Shown here: positions 26,953 through 36,528 of the stretch, piece after piece
Layout: the number at the start of each line of letters is the position of its first letter
How positions within the stretch are numbered: position 1 is the stretch's first letter
Assembly (NCBI GenBank): GCA_024236295.1
Contig: JACKKT010000009.1
Span: forward strand, 1 to 64,000
Source: Kordiimonadaceae bacterium
GTDB taxonomy: Bacteria > Pseudomonadota > Alphaproteobacteria > Sphingomonadales > Emcibacteraceae
Length of the DNA stretch: 64,000 nucleotides
Direction: 5' to 3'
Translations under genes and position numbers: made by a program
The notes under the pieces: generated by a model
Seen by the model: the letters and a program-made list of their open reading frames with translations, nothing else
What the model was told of the DNA's origin: nothing
The model's database searches: none

Positions 26953-27602
26953 GCATGCGTGATGATGTCTTTAAAGCAATTGATATTGCTGATGCAGATG
27001 CATTAAGAAAAATTCTTGATAAGGATAGCTCACTTGCATCGGCACGGAGCAACGATGGTCTTTCTGCAGTATTGTTTACACTCTATATACGTAAACCGGA
27101 ATTAACAGATATTCTGCTGGAGTTTAAACCTGAGCTTGATCATTTTGATCTGGCGGCCCTTGGTGGTGTCGGGCAGTTATCTGCACTTATTGCAACAAAT
27201 AACAAACTTGTTCATGAATATAGCGGCGATGGTTTTACCGCGCTCCATATTGCCAGTTATTTTGGTCATGCGGAATGCGCCAGGCTTTTACTGGAAAATG
27301 GGGCAGATATAGAAAAAGTTGCGATGAATGGGAGTGAGTTAAGGGCGATTCACAGTGCCGTTGCCGGTTGTCATACTGATGTGGTTAAAGTTCTCATCGA
27401 GTTTAACCCGGATGTTGACGTTCAGATGCTCGGTGGGTTTACGCCGCTCATGTCAGCAGCTGCGCTAGGAAATAAGGATATCGTTTCCGTTTTACTTGAA
27501 AAAAATGCCAATCCAAAAATTAAAGCAGATGATGGTCGGGTTGCGGAAATTTTTGCAAGTTCAGCTGGCTTTAACGATATTGCCGCATTGTTATCCTTTT
27601 AA
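26949..27602 (+). CDS. Ankyrin-repeat protein
   Basis: A 217-aa soluble protein of about five ankyrin repeats, the clearest being DGFTALHIASYFGHAECARLLLENGAD and GFTPLMSAAALGNKDIVSVLLEKNA-type units (residues about 90-125 and 155-190). No signal peptide or membrane segment, so probably cytoplasmic and protein-binding. It is translationally coupled to rnhA and is the last gene before a strong terminator. The partner is unknown. Confidence 0.8.
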   Translation: MSMRDDVFKAIDIADADALRKILDKDSSLASARSNDGLSAVLFTLYIRKPELTDILLEFKPELDHFDLAALGGVGQLSALIATNNKLVHEYSGDGFTALHIASYFGHAECARLLLENGADIEKVAMNGSELRAIHSAVAGCHTDVVKVLIEFNPDVDVQMLGGFTPLMSAAALGNKDIVSVLLEKNANPKIKADDGRVAEIFASSAGFNDIAALLSF

Positions 27603-27651
27603 ATCTTAAAGCTTCAACTTTTTTCTTAAAATTCTTTTCGAACTTAAAAAA

Positions 27652-27681
27652 AGCCCCTCATTTCTTTTGAAATGAGGGGCT
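27652..27681. terminator. Strong bidirectional terminator
   Basis: A perfect 13-bp stem, AGCCCCTCATTTC (27652-27664) with GAAATGAGGGGCT (27669-27681), and a TTTT loop. An A run precedes it and TGATTTTAT follows. It separates the convergent ankyrin and TonB-receptor genes. Confidence 0.92.
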
Positions 27682-27740
27682 GATTTTATAGCTTTCAAGC
27701 TTGTGAGCAACCTCGGTTGCTCACAACACTTCCAATCAGA

Positions 27741-30494
27741 TTAGAAGTTAGCTTTAATACGTGCGTAGTATGAACCACCTTGCCAGTCAACACCGTCTGT
27801 CAGGTATTGACGACCACGTTTCATGGAAGTCTCAACCACTTCAGGCTGTCTTAGCGGGTAGGTGTTCAGGATGTTATCAGCACCAACTGTTACAGAGAAC
27901 TGCTCGTCGATATTGTATGTAACCGCAAGGTCGAAGAATACACGGCCTGGGTTTTTATCAATACGGAAGTCAGATAGTGGACGAGGGTTGCTATCATCAT
28001 CAAGTGTACCAATGAAGGTACCGCTTGCATCTAGACCAGCGTTACTCAGACGTGTGGCCCACCAACGTGCACGACCCATAATACTCCATGCATCCTGTGT
28101 CCAGGTTGCTGTGAATGTCGCTTTTTGAGGCGCTTGTTCATGCTCAGCATTGAACAGGTCACGTGGGTAAAGACTGTGTTCAAGATACTTAACTTGTACG
28201 TAAGCATATGCAAGAACAAGTCTTAGTGTGCTGTTGTCAAGATCGATATTGTGTGAAGCCACAACCTCGATACCACGAACGCGACGTGAACCTTCGTTTG
28301 TTGGGAAGTCCACACCAGTAAGTGTTGCTGCACCCTGGAAGCCAGAGGAAGCAATTTGAGCAAACTGTGCAGCATAGTCTTCAACATCGAATGTCGGTGT
28401 TGTTGCAAGTGATTCACGCAGTTTGATCTGGAACGCGTCAACAGTGATGTTTGTGCTGTCACCAGGTGTTAACACAAAACCAGCAGACAGGTTACGAGCA
28501 AGCTCAGGACCAACTGGCATAATACCAAACACTTGACCAGGGATACTGTCATAAGTGAAAGTACCTGTTTGTGTTTGTGAACCGTCAGCACGGAAACCAG
28601 TACGAACCTGTGTATTGTTCAGAATACCCACTGTTGGTGCATGGAAGCCTGTTGAGGCAGCAGCACGGACAGCAAGAAGATCTTCGATCAACTGATAACG
28701 AGCAGCGATTTTCCATGAGAAGTTGTCACCAAAGTCAGTAAAGTCTTCGTAACGACCAGCTACGTCGATGTTGAAGTCTTCAGTAACATCAGACTCGATA
28801 TCGAGGTAAACAGCATAGTTTGAACGAGAAGCGTTGAAATATGTATCTGGTGAGAAACCACCGAAACCATCAGAACCAACGTTCAGACCACGACCGCCTT
28901 CAAGTGCATTTGCGCCTGTTAGGCCTAAGTCAATGGCTTCTTGAGAAGAAGCAAAAGCAGACAGACTTGGACCGGCAAGCGGGCCTGAGAACCATGAATT
29001 CTTTTCACCGACAACGTTATAATATTGGTCAGTACGGTATGTACCACCAAAAGCAACGTTCAGGCTTTCAACAGCGTCAGTATCTACAGTGTAAACCATG
29101 TCAAGTCCAACTTGACGCTCAATATTTACCTGTGAACCGATATAGAATGCTGTTTGTACGTTTGCGTAGTCGATTGAACCGTCAGCAGCTTTTGGCGCAC
29201 CCAGTGAAGGGTTGTGTGTGTCGCTGATGAAGTTGTCAACACGGCTACGTCCTACTGATCCCCAAAGGTCGTAAGTTAGACCATTGTCAAACTCGCCTTT
29301 GAAGCCCATATATGCACCAAGATCCTGAAGATCCATTTCGTACCATGGGTTATAACCGTTTGGATGAGTAAACAGACCGGCAAATGGTTCTTGTGTTACG
29401 CCGTCAATTACCAGTGGTGATCCATCTGGGTTCATACCAAGAAGGTATGCATTCTCATTCCAGGCTTGGAGACCATTAAGGTAAATGTAGTCATTCATAC
29501 CATAAGTAACCTGACGTGATGCACCAGAGTTACCACCAACACCTGGTGTTGAGTAGCCAAGTGGAAGACCAGCACGGAAGTTAAATGGTTCTTTAACGTG
29601 TTTACGTGTAAATGTACCAAAGGCATAAACGCTTGAGTTTTCGCCGATTTCCATTTCAGAGTTCCATGACACGTTGAACTGTGTTGAAGCAGCAATACCA
29701 TATGGAGCAATTGTTGCGGGGTTCAGTTCAGCTGGATCAAGGAATTTACCATTGTAGTTTTTGAGTGTGCTACCAGATAATTTGCCAGCTTCTTGTCTGT
29801 TCCATTTTGCGATTTGGTCAAGTGCGTTCAGGTGTGGTCCTGCACGGTTTGTAGCGTCCTGTTGAGCATATGCAGCTGTAACAGTCAGGAAGCCACGATC
29901 AGCAAGTGAGATACCAGCTTTTGAAGCAAGTTGGTAAGCAAAGCCGTCACCTTCATAATACTGACTGAAGTCAGCTTGACCTGAAATTCCTTCTGAATCG
30001 TCAAGTACGATGTTTACAACACCGGCAACAGCGTCTGCACCATACTGGGCAGCAGCACCGTCACGAAGGATTTCAATGCTTTTAATTGAGTTAATGGAGA
30101 TAGAACCAAGGTCAGCAGCTTGCCATCCGTCTGTATGGATAACAGCAGAACGGTGCATACGCTTACCATTTAGAAGTGTTAGCACTTCGCCTTGGTTCAG
30201 ACCACGAAGAGATGAACCACGAACGAGAGTGTTAGCGTCACCAACCGCACTACGATCCACTGAGAATGATGGAGAAACAGCTGTCATCGCATCTTTCATG
30301 TTGAGAGATGGTGTAGCAGCAAGTTCTGTAGCTTGGATCACGTCAACCGGAACGTTGGAGTCAAGAGCCGTACGACCCTTCACACGTGAACCAACAACTG
30401 TCAACACATCTTCATTTTGTGCTTGCTGGGCAGAAGCCAGGTCAGCAGCAACAAGTGAAGGTAGGCTAACAGATAAGAGTAGTAATTTTTTCAT
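27741..30494 (-). CDS. TonB-dependent outer-membrane receptor
   Basis: A 917-aa outer-membrane active transporter. Signal peptide residues 1-23 end in ASAQ; a TonB-box-like VLTVVGSR follows; the plug domain contains VLTLLNGKRMHRSA and IEILRDGAAAQYGADAVAGVVNIV; the barrel ends in a C-terminal phenylalanine. ATG 30494 with GGAGG ten bases upstream is chosen; an in-frame ATG at 30542 would add 16 residues before the signal peptide. No regulator or transporter neighbours hint at the ligand. The coding sequence favours a narrow set of codons, suggesting high expression. Its promoter is proposed at 30563-30591. Confidence 0.93.
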   Translation of the reverse strand: MKKLLLLSVSLPSLVAADLASAQQAQNEDVLTVVGSRVKGRTALDSNVPVDVIQATELAATPSLNMKDAMTAVSPSFSVDRSAVGDANTLVRGSSLRGLNQGEVLTLLNGKRMHRSAVIHTDGWQAADLGSISINSIKSIEILRDGAAAQYGADAVAGVVNIVLDDSEGISGQADFSQYYEGDGFAYQLASKAGISLADRGFLTVTAAYAQQDATNRAGPHLNALDQIAKWNRQEAGKLSGSTLKNYNGKFLDPAELNPATIAPYGIAASTQFNVSWNSEMEIGENSSVYAFGTFTRKHVKEPFNFRAGLPLGYSTPGVGGNSGASRQVTYGMNDYIYLNGLQAWNENAYLLGMNPDGSPLVIDGVTQEPFAGLFTHPNGYNPWYEMDLQDLGAYMGFKGEFDNGLTYDLWGSVGRSRVDNFISDTHNPSLGAPKAADGSIDYANVQTAFYIGSQVNIERQVGLDMVYTVDTDAVESLNVAFGGTYRTDQYYNVVGEKNSWFSGPLAGPSLSAFASSQEAIDLGLTGANALEGGRGLNVGSDGFGGFSPDTYFNASRSNYAVYLDIESDVTEDFNIDVAGRYEDFTDFGDNFSWKIAARYQLIEDLLAVRAAASTGFHAPTVGILNNTQVRTGFRADGSQTQTGTFTYDSIPGQVFGIMPVGPELARNLSAGFVLTPGDSTNITVDAFQIKLRESLATTPTFDVEDYAAQFAQIASSGFQGAATLTGVDFPTNEGSRRVRGIEVVASHNIDLDNSTLRLVLAYAYVQVKYLEHSLYPRDLFNAEHEQAPQKATFTATWTQDAWSIMGRARWWATRLSNAGLDASGTFIGTLDDDSNPRPLSDFRIDKNPGRVFFDLAVTYNIDEQFSVTVGADNILNTYPLRQPEVVETSMKRGRQYLTDGVDWQGGSYYARIKANF

Positions 30495-30562
30495 ATCTAA
30501 TATTTCCTCCCAAAAAGTTAAATGTACTGAAAAACAGACCATTCAACTGATTGTGTTTAAAA

Positions 30563-30591
30563 ATTTTAGAGCCTCATCATTACTAAAACAA
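30563..30591 (-). promoter_or_regulatory. Candidate promoter of the TonB receptor
   Basis: TTGTTT (30586-30591) and TAAAAT (30563-30568) with a 17-base spacer on the minus strand. It predicts a leader of about 60 bases before ATG 30494. Confidence 0.5.
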
Positions 30592-30944
30592 GACTCCGCG
30601 AAAGGCCGGATATAATATTTCTTTTAGAAATTATCATCTCCTAACCAATTGGTGTATATGGTAAAAACGAAAAAATAAAGCAGTATCCCAATTAGTAACC
30701 CAAACTAAAACACACTGAATTACTTATGATGTGGACGCTTAAAATTTCCCTATTACATATTCCACTACGAATCTATTTATATGAAATTCTGATAGAAATC
30801 AAACAATTACTCCCGCAAAAGAAGGTTTATTAGTAAAATTTGATGTAAATTTGCAATACTGTGTCATAAAAGCAACAGTAAAAATGCATAAACTAATAAA
30901 ATCAAAGGGATATAAGTGATTATGGGAAATAGGCAATAAAGAAT
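30592..30944. other. AT-rich intergenic region between the AlgH-like gene and the TonB receptor
   Basis: About 350 bases with no gene that can be supported. It holds two short dyads just upstream of the receptor promoter, ATTTCT-TTT-AGAAAT (30617-30631) and ACCAATTGGT (30644-30653), which could be regulator sites. No terminator is visible after the AlgH-like gene, so some read-through into the receptor is possible. Confidence 0.5.
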
Positions 30945-31526
30945 TTAAGCGTTACCATATTCGGTTGAAAGCATTGATATATCTACCCCCAGTTTTGCCA
31001 TTGCCCTGGGGAGTTTAAGATCAAGTTCAGTTCTGAAAACAAGTTCATCATCTGCTTCAATTGAAAGCCAGCTGTTTCTGAGTATCTCATTTTCCAGCTG
31101 GCCACGACTCCAGCCGGAAAAGCCAAGGGCAATTAAATAATCCTTTGGACCTTCACCGCAAGCAATTGCCGTTAATATATCAATCGTAGCTGTAAGGGCA
31201 ATTGTCTCTGAAATAATAAGGGTGGTTTCCTGAACATAGTCGGCACTGTGTAAAATAAAACCACGTCCCGATTCTACAGGGCCTCCTTCATGTAAAGGTA
31301 TGTTTTTTAATGGGAATCCGGGTCGTTCCTTTGAAGTACACTCTATATTCAGTTGTTTTAAAAGATCCGGAAAATCAATATTTTCACAATATTTATTGAC
31401 GACCAAACCCATTGCACCTTCTTCAGTGTGGGTGCATATATATATTACAGTTCCTTCAAATCTTGGGTCTGTCATGCCGGGCATAGACAATAAAAGCTGC
31501 CCGCTTAAAAATCCTTGTTTTGCCAA
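30945..31526 (-). CDS. AlgH/YqgE family protein (DUF179)
   Basis: A 193-aa soluble protein. The opening GFLSGQLLLSMPGMTDPRF and the following GAMGLVVNK are signatures of the YqgE/AlgH family. The family is widespread and called a transcriptional regulator of alginate genes in Pseudomonas, but no DNA-binding domain is evident and the biochemical role is unsettled. It has its own good promoter and stands alone. Confidence 0.9.
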   Translation of the reverse strand: MAKQGFLSGQLLLSMPGMTDPRFEGTVIYICTHTEEGAMGLVVNKYCENIDFPDLLKQLNIECTSKERPGFPLKNIPLHEGGPVESGRGFILHSADYVQETTLIISETIALTATIDILTAIACGEGPKDYLIALGFSGWSRGQLENEILRNSWLSIEADDELVFRTELDLKLPRAMAKLGVDISMLSTEYGNA

Positions 31527-31576
31527 GTCTAAATTCCAGTTTTAGTGTATTTTACACTGTTCAAATAGAGCTTATC

Positions 31577-31605
31577 ATAATAATAATTCATTCTTGGAGG
31601 GTCAA
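31577..31605 (-). promoter_or_regulatory. sigma70-type promoter of the AlgH-like gene
   Basis: TTGACC (31600-31605) and TATTAT (31577-31582) spaced by 17 bases on the minus strand, about 50 bases before the ATG. Confidence 0.65.
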
Positions 31606-31702
31606 GACGTATAAAAGAGTGGCAAAAGATCAAATGGAAACAACTGTTTCTACTATTATCTAGTAATATATAGAATTTAGCCTTTAAAAATAATGAGGTA
31701 AC

Positions 31703-33109
31703 ATGTCTAAAGAATTTATAGTACTTATCACCCTGGTCATCTATATATGCCTTTTGATTACATTAGGTTATTTTGGCAGTCGCAAAACTCATAATAATAC
31801 TGATTTCTTTATCGGTGGACGAACATTAGGTCCCTTGGTGGCTTCCATGAGTTATGTTGCCAGTTCCGCTTCAGTATGGGTTATGCTTGGGTTAAGCGGA
31901 ATTGGATATATGGTAGGTGTATCGGCGCTTTGGATTGTGCCTGGATTAATCTTAGGTCACGGATTTTCCTGGATTTGGGCGGCACCCAGACTTCAAAAAT
32001 TATCACATCAGGAAAAACTGATAACAGTAACCGACCTTCTTATTTTTGAAGGGACAAAACAGACCAGAAAACATATTCGTATTTTTACAGCCATTATTAT
32101 CATTTTCTGTTTCATGTTTTATGTAGCCGCACAGTTGCAGGCAGCTGGAGGGACATTTGCTGTTACATTTAATCTATCTTTAAAAAGCAGTATATTACTT
32201 GGTGGCTTGGTGATCGCATCATATACAATGCTTGGTGGGTTCTGGGCGGTGAGCCTGACGGATACCCTGCAGGGTACATTAATGATGCTAGCATCATTGT
32301 TACTGCCAACACTTGCCCTTATTGAAGTTGGAGGTGTCGGGGAGTTTTGGCAAAGCTACCTTAGTATTGCCACGCCAGAACAATTATCGCCTGGCGGTTC
32401 AAACAGCGGTCTCATGCTTGGCGGCTTTATCATTGGCAGTATGTCAATCGGTCTGGGAGCAATTGGTCAACCCCATCTTTTAACCAGATTTATGTCGATG
32501 AAAAGTGATAGGAAGATGCATCTGGCTCAGATGATAGCCATTGGTTGTTTTGCAATCAGTATGACGGGGATGATTGTTTTGGGCATGTGCGGAAAAATAA
32601 TGATTTCCGAAATTTCCAATACGGAGAATATATTTTTTATGATGACTGACAGTCTGCTGCCTGTCATTTTGGGTGGCGTTATGGTGGCTGCCGTTTTGAG
32701 TGCTGTTCTTTCAACAGCGGATAGTCAGCTTCTGGTTAGTGCGTCTTCAATTGCCCATGACTTGATGGGTGAAGCGGATGAAGGACAGAGCCGACTTTTT
32801 GTCTCAAGAATAGTGATTGCTGCATTATGTATTTTTGCCGTGATAACTGCAATTTATTTGCCAAGTGATATATTTTCAAGAGTGTTATTTGCCTGGAATG
32901 GGCTTGGGGCCAGTATTGGTCCGGTTGTTATTATGCGACTGTCAGGAGTGAAGCCAAACCCAAAGATGATATTGCCATCAATGGTTATTGGGTTTGTGCT
33001 GACAATTGTCTTTTTTCTTCAGCCAGATGCCCCAGGTGATTTTATGGAAAGAACCGTGCCTTTTATCATTTGTCTTGTAATATTATATTTAAGCAGGAAA
33101 AAATCATAA
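31703..33109 (+). CDS. Sodium:solute symporter, PutP-like
   Basis: A 468-aa inner-membrane Na+-coupled symporter of the SSS family with about thirteen helices. It shows GYFGSRKTHNNTDFFIGGRTLGP and SYVASSASVWVMLGLSG in the first helices, the Na+-binding region, and a late AAVLSAVLSTADSQLL. It is closest in pattern to proline symporters, but the substrate is not certain. GAGGTAAC directly precedes the ATG. Monocistronic, divergent from the AlgH-like gene. Confidence 0.87.
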   Translation: MSKEFIVLITLVIYICLLITLGYFGSRKTHNNTDFFIGGRTLGPLVASMSYVASSASVWVMLGLSGIGYMVGVSALWIVPGLILGHGFSWIWAAPRLQKLSHQEKLITVTDLLIFEGTKQTRKHIRIFTAIIIIFCFMFYVAAQLQAAGGTFAVTFNLSLKSSILLGGLVIASYTMLGGFWAVSLTDTLQGTLMMLASLLLPTLALIEVGGVGEFWQSYLSIATPEQLSPGGSNSGLMLGGFIIGSMSIGLGAIGQPHLLTRFMSMKSDRKMHLAQMIAIGCFAISMTGMIVLGMCGKIMISEISNTENIFFMMTDSLLPVILGGVMVAAVLSAVLSTADSQLLVSASSIAHDLMGEADEGQSRLFVSRIVIAALCIFAVITAIYLPSDIFSRVLFAWNGLGASIGPVVIMRLSGVKPNPKMILPSMVIGFVLTIVFFLQPDAPGDFMERTVPFIICLVILYLSRKKS

Positions 33110-33216
33110 GATGTAAATGATGAATATATTGCACCTTATCGTTTTATATTTATATATAAAGAAAAACTAAATCTAATCAGGTTCTGTTTTAAAAAATAAA
33201 TTGAAGGAATTTTGAT

Positions 33217-34164
33217 ATGTTTATTGATGGGTCTAATGTCTTTGCAATTGTACTAGTCCTGCTGGTTATTTATTTATTTTTTGCGGGGGTTAAAACAGTT
33301 TCACAAGGCTATAATTATACCGTAGAAAGATTTGGCAGATATACCAAGACCTTGCCACCAGGATTTCACCTGATCGTGCCATTTTTTGATAAGATAGGCT
33401 ATAAGATGAATATGAAGGAACAGGTCCTTGATATTCCATCGCAGGAAGTTATCACCAAGGATAACGCCATGGTTACTGCCAACGGCGTGGTTTTTTTCCA
33501 GGTAATTGATGCTGCCCGGGCAAGTTATGAGGTTCATGATTTATACACGGCAATACTGAACCTGACGATGACGAACTTGAGGACAGTGATGGGCTCCATG
33601 GATCTGGATCAGCTGTTATCGTTGCGGGACCAGATCAATGCAAAATTGCTGGATGTTGTCGATGAAGCAACACAACCATGGGGCATAAAAGTCACCCGCA
33701 TTGAAATCAAGGATATTGAGCCACCAAGAGATATTGTTGATGCAATGGCAAGACAGATGAAAGCAGAACGTATTAAGCGTGCCAACATTCTTGAGGCGGA
33801 AGGACTAAGGCAGTCGGAAATTTTGCGGGCAGAAGGAGAAAAACAGGCCGCAATTCTTGAGGCTGAAGGTCGGCGCGAATCTGCCTATCGTGACGCAGAG
33901 GCGCGGGAGAGGGAAGCCGAAGCAGAAGCAAAGGCAACAGACATGGTTTCAATGGCTATTGCTAAAGGTGACCCGCAGGCTATCAATTATTTCATTGCCC
34001 AAAAATATGTCGAAGCTCTGGGTAAATTTGCAAATTCCAGAAACGAGAAGCTTGTGTTTATGCCGCTTGAAGCCAGCGGTGTCATTGGTGCGCTTGGTGG
34101 AATGACAGATATGCTGAAAAATCTGAACATAAAAACAGATGATAAAGATGGTCATTTGCCTTAA
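33217..34164 (+). CDS. Stomatin-like SPFH/band 7 membrane protein
   Basis: A 315-aa protein with one N-terminal transmembrane helix (about residues 5-27), the SPFH domain (TVERFGRYTKTLPPGFHLIVP onward), and a long coiled coil rich in Glu, Ala and Arg (about residues 185-245). Such proteins form large ring assemblies in membranes and organise protein quality control. The gene is paired with an NfeD protein 29 bases downstream, the standard stomatin-NfeD arrangement. Confidence 0.92.
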   Translation: MFIDGSNVFAIVLVLLVIYLFFAGVKTVSQGYNYTVERFGRYTKTLPPGFHLIVPFFDKIGYKMNMKEQVLDIPSQEVITKDNAMVTANGVVFFQVIDAARASYEVHDLYTAILNLTMTNLRTVMGSMDLDQLLSLRDQINAKLLDVVDEATQPWGIKVTRIEIKDIEPPRDIVDAMARQMKAERIKRANILEAEGLRQSEILRAEGEKQAAILEAEGRRESAYRDAEAREREAEAEAKATDMVSMAIAKGDPQAINYFIAQKYVEALGKFANSRNEKLVFMPLEASGVIGALGGMTDMLKNLNIKTDDKDGHLP

Positions 34165-34193
34165 GACAGTCACATTCCGGAAAGGAAATTTAA

Positions 34194-34640
34194 ATGCTGG
34201 AAAATTTTGAATTTAATTACTGGTTCTGGTTTGTGTTGACTTTGGTTCTACTGGGACTTGAGATGATGGTGCCCGGAGTCATTTTTATGTGGCTGGCAAT
34301 AGCCGCTATTTTTGTTGGCGGGATTGTTTATATTGATGGTGCAATCGGCTGGGAAGTGCAGTTTGTAATTTTTTCAGTTCTTGGCATTATCAGCGTTTAT
34401 GCAGGTCGCAATTACCTTAAAAAAAATCCGATCAAAAGCGAAGATGAAAATTTAAATGTTCGTGGTGCCAGATATATTGGTAAAAAATATAAACTTGAAA
34501 GAGCACTGATAAACGGCGAAGGAAAAATACGTATAGGTGATACCCTGTGGCTGGTACGCGGTGATTTTGATGGTGAAATCGGTATGACAGTAAGGGTTAC
34601 TGGCTCCGACGGAACTGTATTGTTGGTAGAGCCTTTATAA
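34194..34640 (+). CDS. NfeD-family membrane protein
   Basis: A 148-aa short NfeD protein: two to three hydrophobic helices (residues about 10-85) followed by an OB-fold soluble domain (GEGKIRIGDTLWLVRG). It partners with the stomatin-like protein encoded just upstream. The short form lacks the ClpP-like protease domain. AGGAAA lies upstream of the ATG. Converges on the DUF3775 gene with 10 bases between the stops and no terminator. Confidence 0.88.
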   Translation: MLENFEFNYWFWFVLTLVLLGLEMMVPGVIFMWLAIAAIFVGGIVYIDGAIGWEVQFVIFSVLGIISVYAGRNYLKKNPIKSEDENLNVRGARYIGKKYKLERALINGEGKIRIGDTLWLVRGDFDGEIGMTVRVTGSDGTVLLVEPL

Positions 34641-34650
34641 AAAACTGTTC

Positions 34651-35070
34651 CTATTCTTCGTCATTATCGCTTAATTGTGTCAGGCCTTCTTCTAAATAAT
34701 CAGGTAGCAATGGACTATCAATCAGATATTCGGCGGTGTGTTTGTTGCTAGCCTCCTTTGCATTTTCGATAGCCAGTTCAAGTTCTTCGGGGCCGTAAGT
34801 ACCACGTCCAATCCACATTAGGGCTACTAAAGCATGTTTCTCATCTTCATTTAATGCCTCAATTGCGCCTTTAAGTTCCATATAAGCGCTATCCTGCGCG
34901 TGATCTTCAGATTTATAACTATCCAAGGCACCAGCCAGACTATGTTCAGTATAATTGTCTGAATTATACCCCTCTGATAATTCTTCACTGACCATTGCAA
35001 GGGAGCCTTCGCGAAACTCTCTCGCCATTGAAATAATAAACTCTACTTTTTCCTGGCTTATTGGAATCAT
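34651..35070 (-). CDS. DUF3775 domain protein
   Basis: A 139-aa acidic cytosolic protein with no known function. It has the DUF3775 signature VALMWIGRGTYGPEELELAI and a preceding helix-rich acidic region; the tail NDEE is also acidic. Separated by 159 bases from the upstream GST-like gene, in which no promoter is obvious. Confidence 0.8.
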   Translation of the reverse strand: MIPISQEKVEFIISMAREFREGSLAMVSEELSEGYNSDNYTEHSLAGALDSYKSEDHAQDSAYMELKGAIEALNEDEKHALVALMWIGRGTYGPEELELAIENAKEASNKHTAEYLIDSPLLPDYLEEGLTQLSDNDEE

Positions 35071-35229
35071 TTGATCACCTGTATAATAAATATCTTACGC
35101 TTTGAGCATTAACATCAATCCCCGATGATATTAATGACTTAAATCAACTTTCTGGCCTATTTGTGACCAAAAAAATCAGTAATATCTTTTTACTTAATTA
35201 ACTTAAGAAAAAATAAAAGGCGCGTTAGA

Positions 35230-35868
35230 TCATGGAAAATATATGGTTTCGTTTCCCGGCTTCCATTGATCATATTTATACATAATATTTTTAAATATGT
35301 CAGATTTCAAGTGCCATTCAAGCCAGTTTTGAAGCTTTGGATAGGGAAGATTATCAAAGTAATTTTTATCAACGAATGCAAACTGCCTTATGAATGGAAA
35401 TATTGCCAAATCGGTAACGGTCATTTGGGAGGCACTCAGAAAAGATTTGCTTTCAAGCTTTTTTTCCAGCAGTTCCAGAAAAAATTCCCCATTTTTTCTA
35501 TGTTCTTCTCTGGAAAGTTCCTTATTTCTGCTTGAATATTTATATTTATCAAGGTGCAGTTTGAATTTGAAATCATTCACTTCAACCAACGCATTCATTT
35601 CATCCAGATAGTTTTTCCAGCAATGAGGGTCGTTTTCATTAATCGCCCAGCATATTATATCATGACTTTCGTCAATGACTGTACCATCAGCAAGCTGTAA
35701 AACCGGAACTGTCCCTTTGGCAGAAATTTTAAGCATTTCATCGGGTTTATCTCTTAAGACTACTTCTCTGAGTTCACATTTTATTTTGCAAGCATATAAT
35801 ACAAGTCTTGCCCTCATGGCATATGGGCATCTTCGGAAGCTATAAAGAACTGGATATGGATTAGTCAT
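35230..35868 (-). CDS. Glutathione S-transferase-like protein
   Basis: A 212-aa protein with a thioredoxin-fold N-terminal domain starting LYSFRRCPYAMRARL and a helical C-terminal domain. The CPYA motif resembles glutaredoxin 2 and omega-type GSTs, which use a cysteine for thiol transfer rather than detoxifying conjugation. GTVPVLQLADGTVIDES is the glutathione-binding loop. It overlaps the thiE stop by ATGA and so ends the long minus-strand series. Confidence 0.85.
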   Translation of the reverse strand: MTNPYPVLYSFRRCPYAMRARLVLYACKIKCELREVVLRDKPDEMLKISAKGTVPVLQLADGTVIDESHDIICWAINENDPHCWKNYLDEMNALVEVNDFKFKLHLDKYKYSSRNKELSREEHRKNGEFFLELLEKKLESKSFLSASQMTVTDLAIFPFIRQFAFVDKNYFDNLPYPKLQNWLEWHLKSDIFKNIMYKYDQWKPGNETIYFP

Positions 35869-36485
35869 TTTAAAATTTTGTTGATTTTCCTAACGGCTTC
35901 TGCCGGGCCATCAGCATCATCCCAAACGCCTGAACAGACAGCTATAAAATCTGCGCCGGCGTCTGCCATTTCAGCAGCATTATCCGCATTAATTCCCCCT
36001 ATGGCAACACAAGGGATTTCAAACAAATCCTGCCACCATCTTAAAATTTCAGGATCGGCTTTTGTTGTGGTTATTTTAGTGTTTGTTGGATAAAAAGCAC
36101 CAAAGGCAACATAATCAGCCCCTTGCTCGCCAGCAATCATTGAAAGATGCTTACTGTTTTTGCATGTAACTCCGACAATCCGGTCTTCGCCGACAACGGT
36201 GCGGGCTTCATTATAGGATATATCTTCCTGGCCTATATGGACACCATCTGCACCGACTTTCCTTGCTATATCTGCCCTGTCATTGATGATAAAGGCGACA
36301 TCTCGGGCATGACATATAGGCATCAGTTTTTTTGCGGCGAGAATGATATCTTCATCGTAACTTTCCTTCATCCTCAGTTGAAGACTGGCAACATCCCCGG
36401 CTTCTAACGTTTCTTTTAATGAAACGGCAAAACTTTCAAGGTCAAATTTGGATGGTGTGATTAGGTAAAGGCGTGTATCTGACAT
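35865..36485 (-). CDS. thiE: Thiamine-phosphate synthase
   Basis: A 206-aa TIM-barrel enzyme joining the pyrimidine and thiazole halves of thiamine. Family segments: LQLRMKE, FIINDRADIARKVGADGVHIGQED, AFGAFYPTNTK and AIGGINADNAAEM. The other thi genes are not here. It is 43 bases after folC and coupled to the GST-like gene downstream. Confidence 0.92.
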   Translation of the reverse strand: MSDTRLYLITPSKFDLESFAVSLKETLEAGDVASLQLRMKESYDEDIILAAKKLMPICHARDVAFIINDRADIARKVGADGVHIGQEDISYNEARTVVGEDRIVGVTCKNSKHLSMIAGEQGADYVAFGAFYPTNTKITTTKADPEILRWWQDLFEIPCVAIGGINADNAAEMADAGADFIAVCSGVWDDADGPAEAVRKINKILK

Positions 36486-36528
36486 AATTGAGACCTGTTT
36501 TGTTGGACGGATTATATATTATCAGGCA

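Noticed and set aside
27741..30494. Horizontal transfer of the TonB receptor
   Set aside because: Its codon use differs from its neighbours, but the shift fits a highly expressed outer-membrane protein, and there are no mobile-element traces or flanking repeats.
30010..30615. 201-codon open frame antisense to the TonB receptor N-terminus
   Set aside because: A shadow of the receptor gene, favoured by its biased codon use; no family resemblance.
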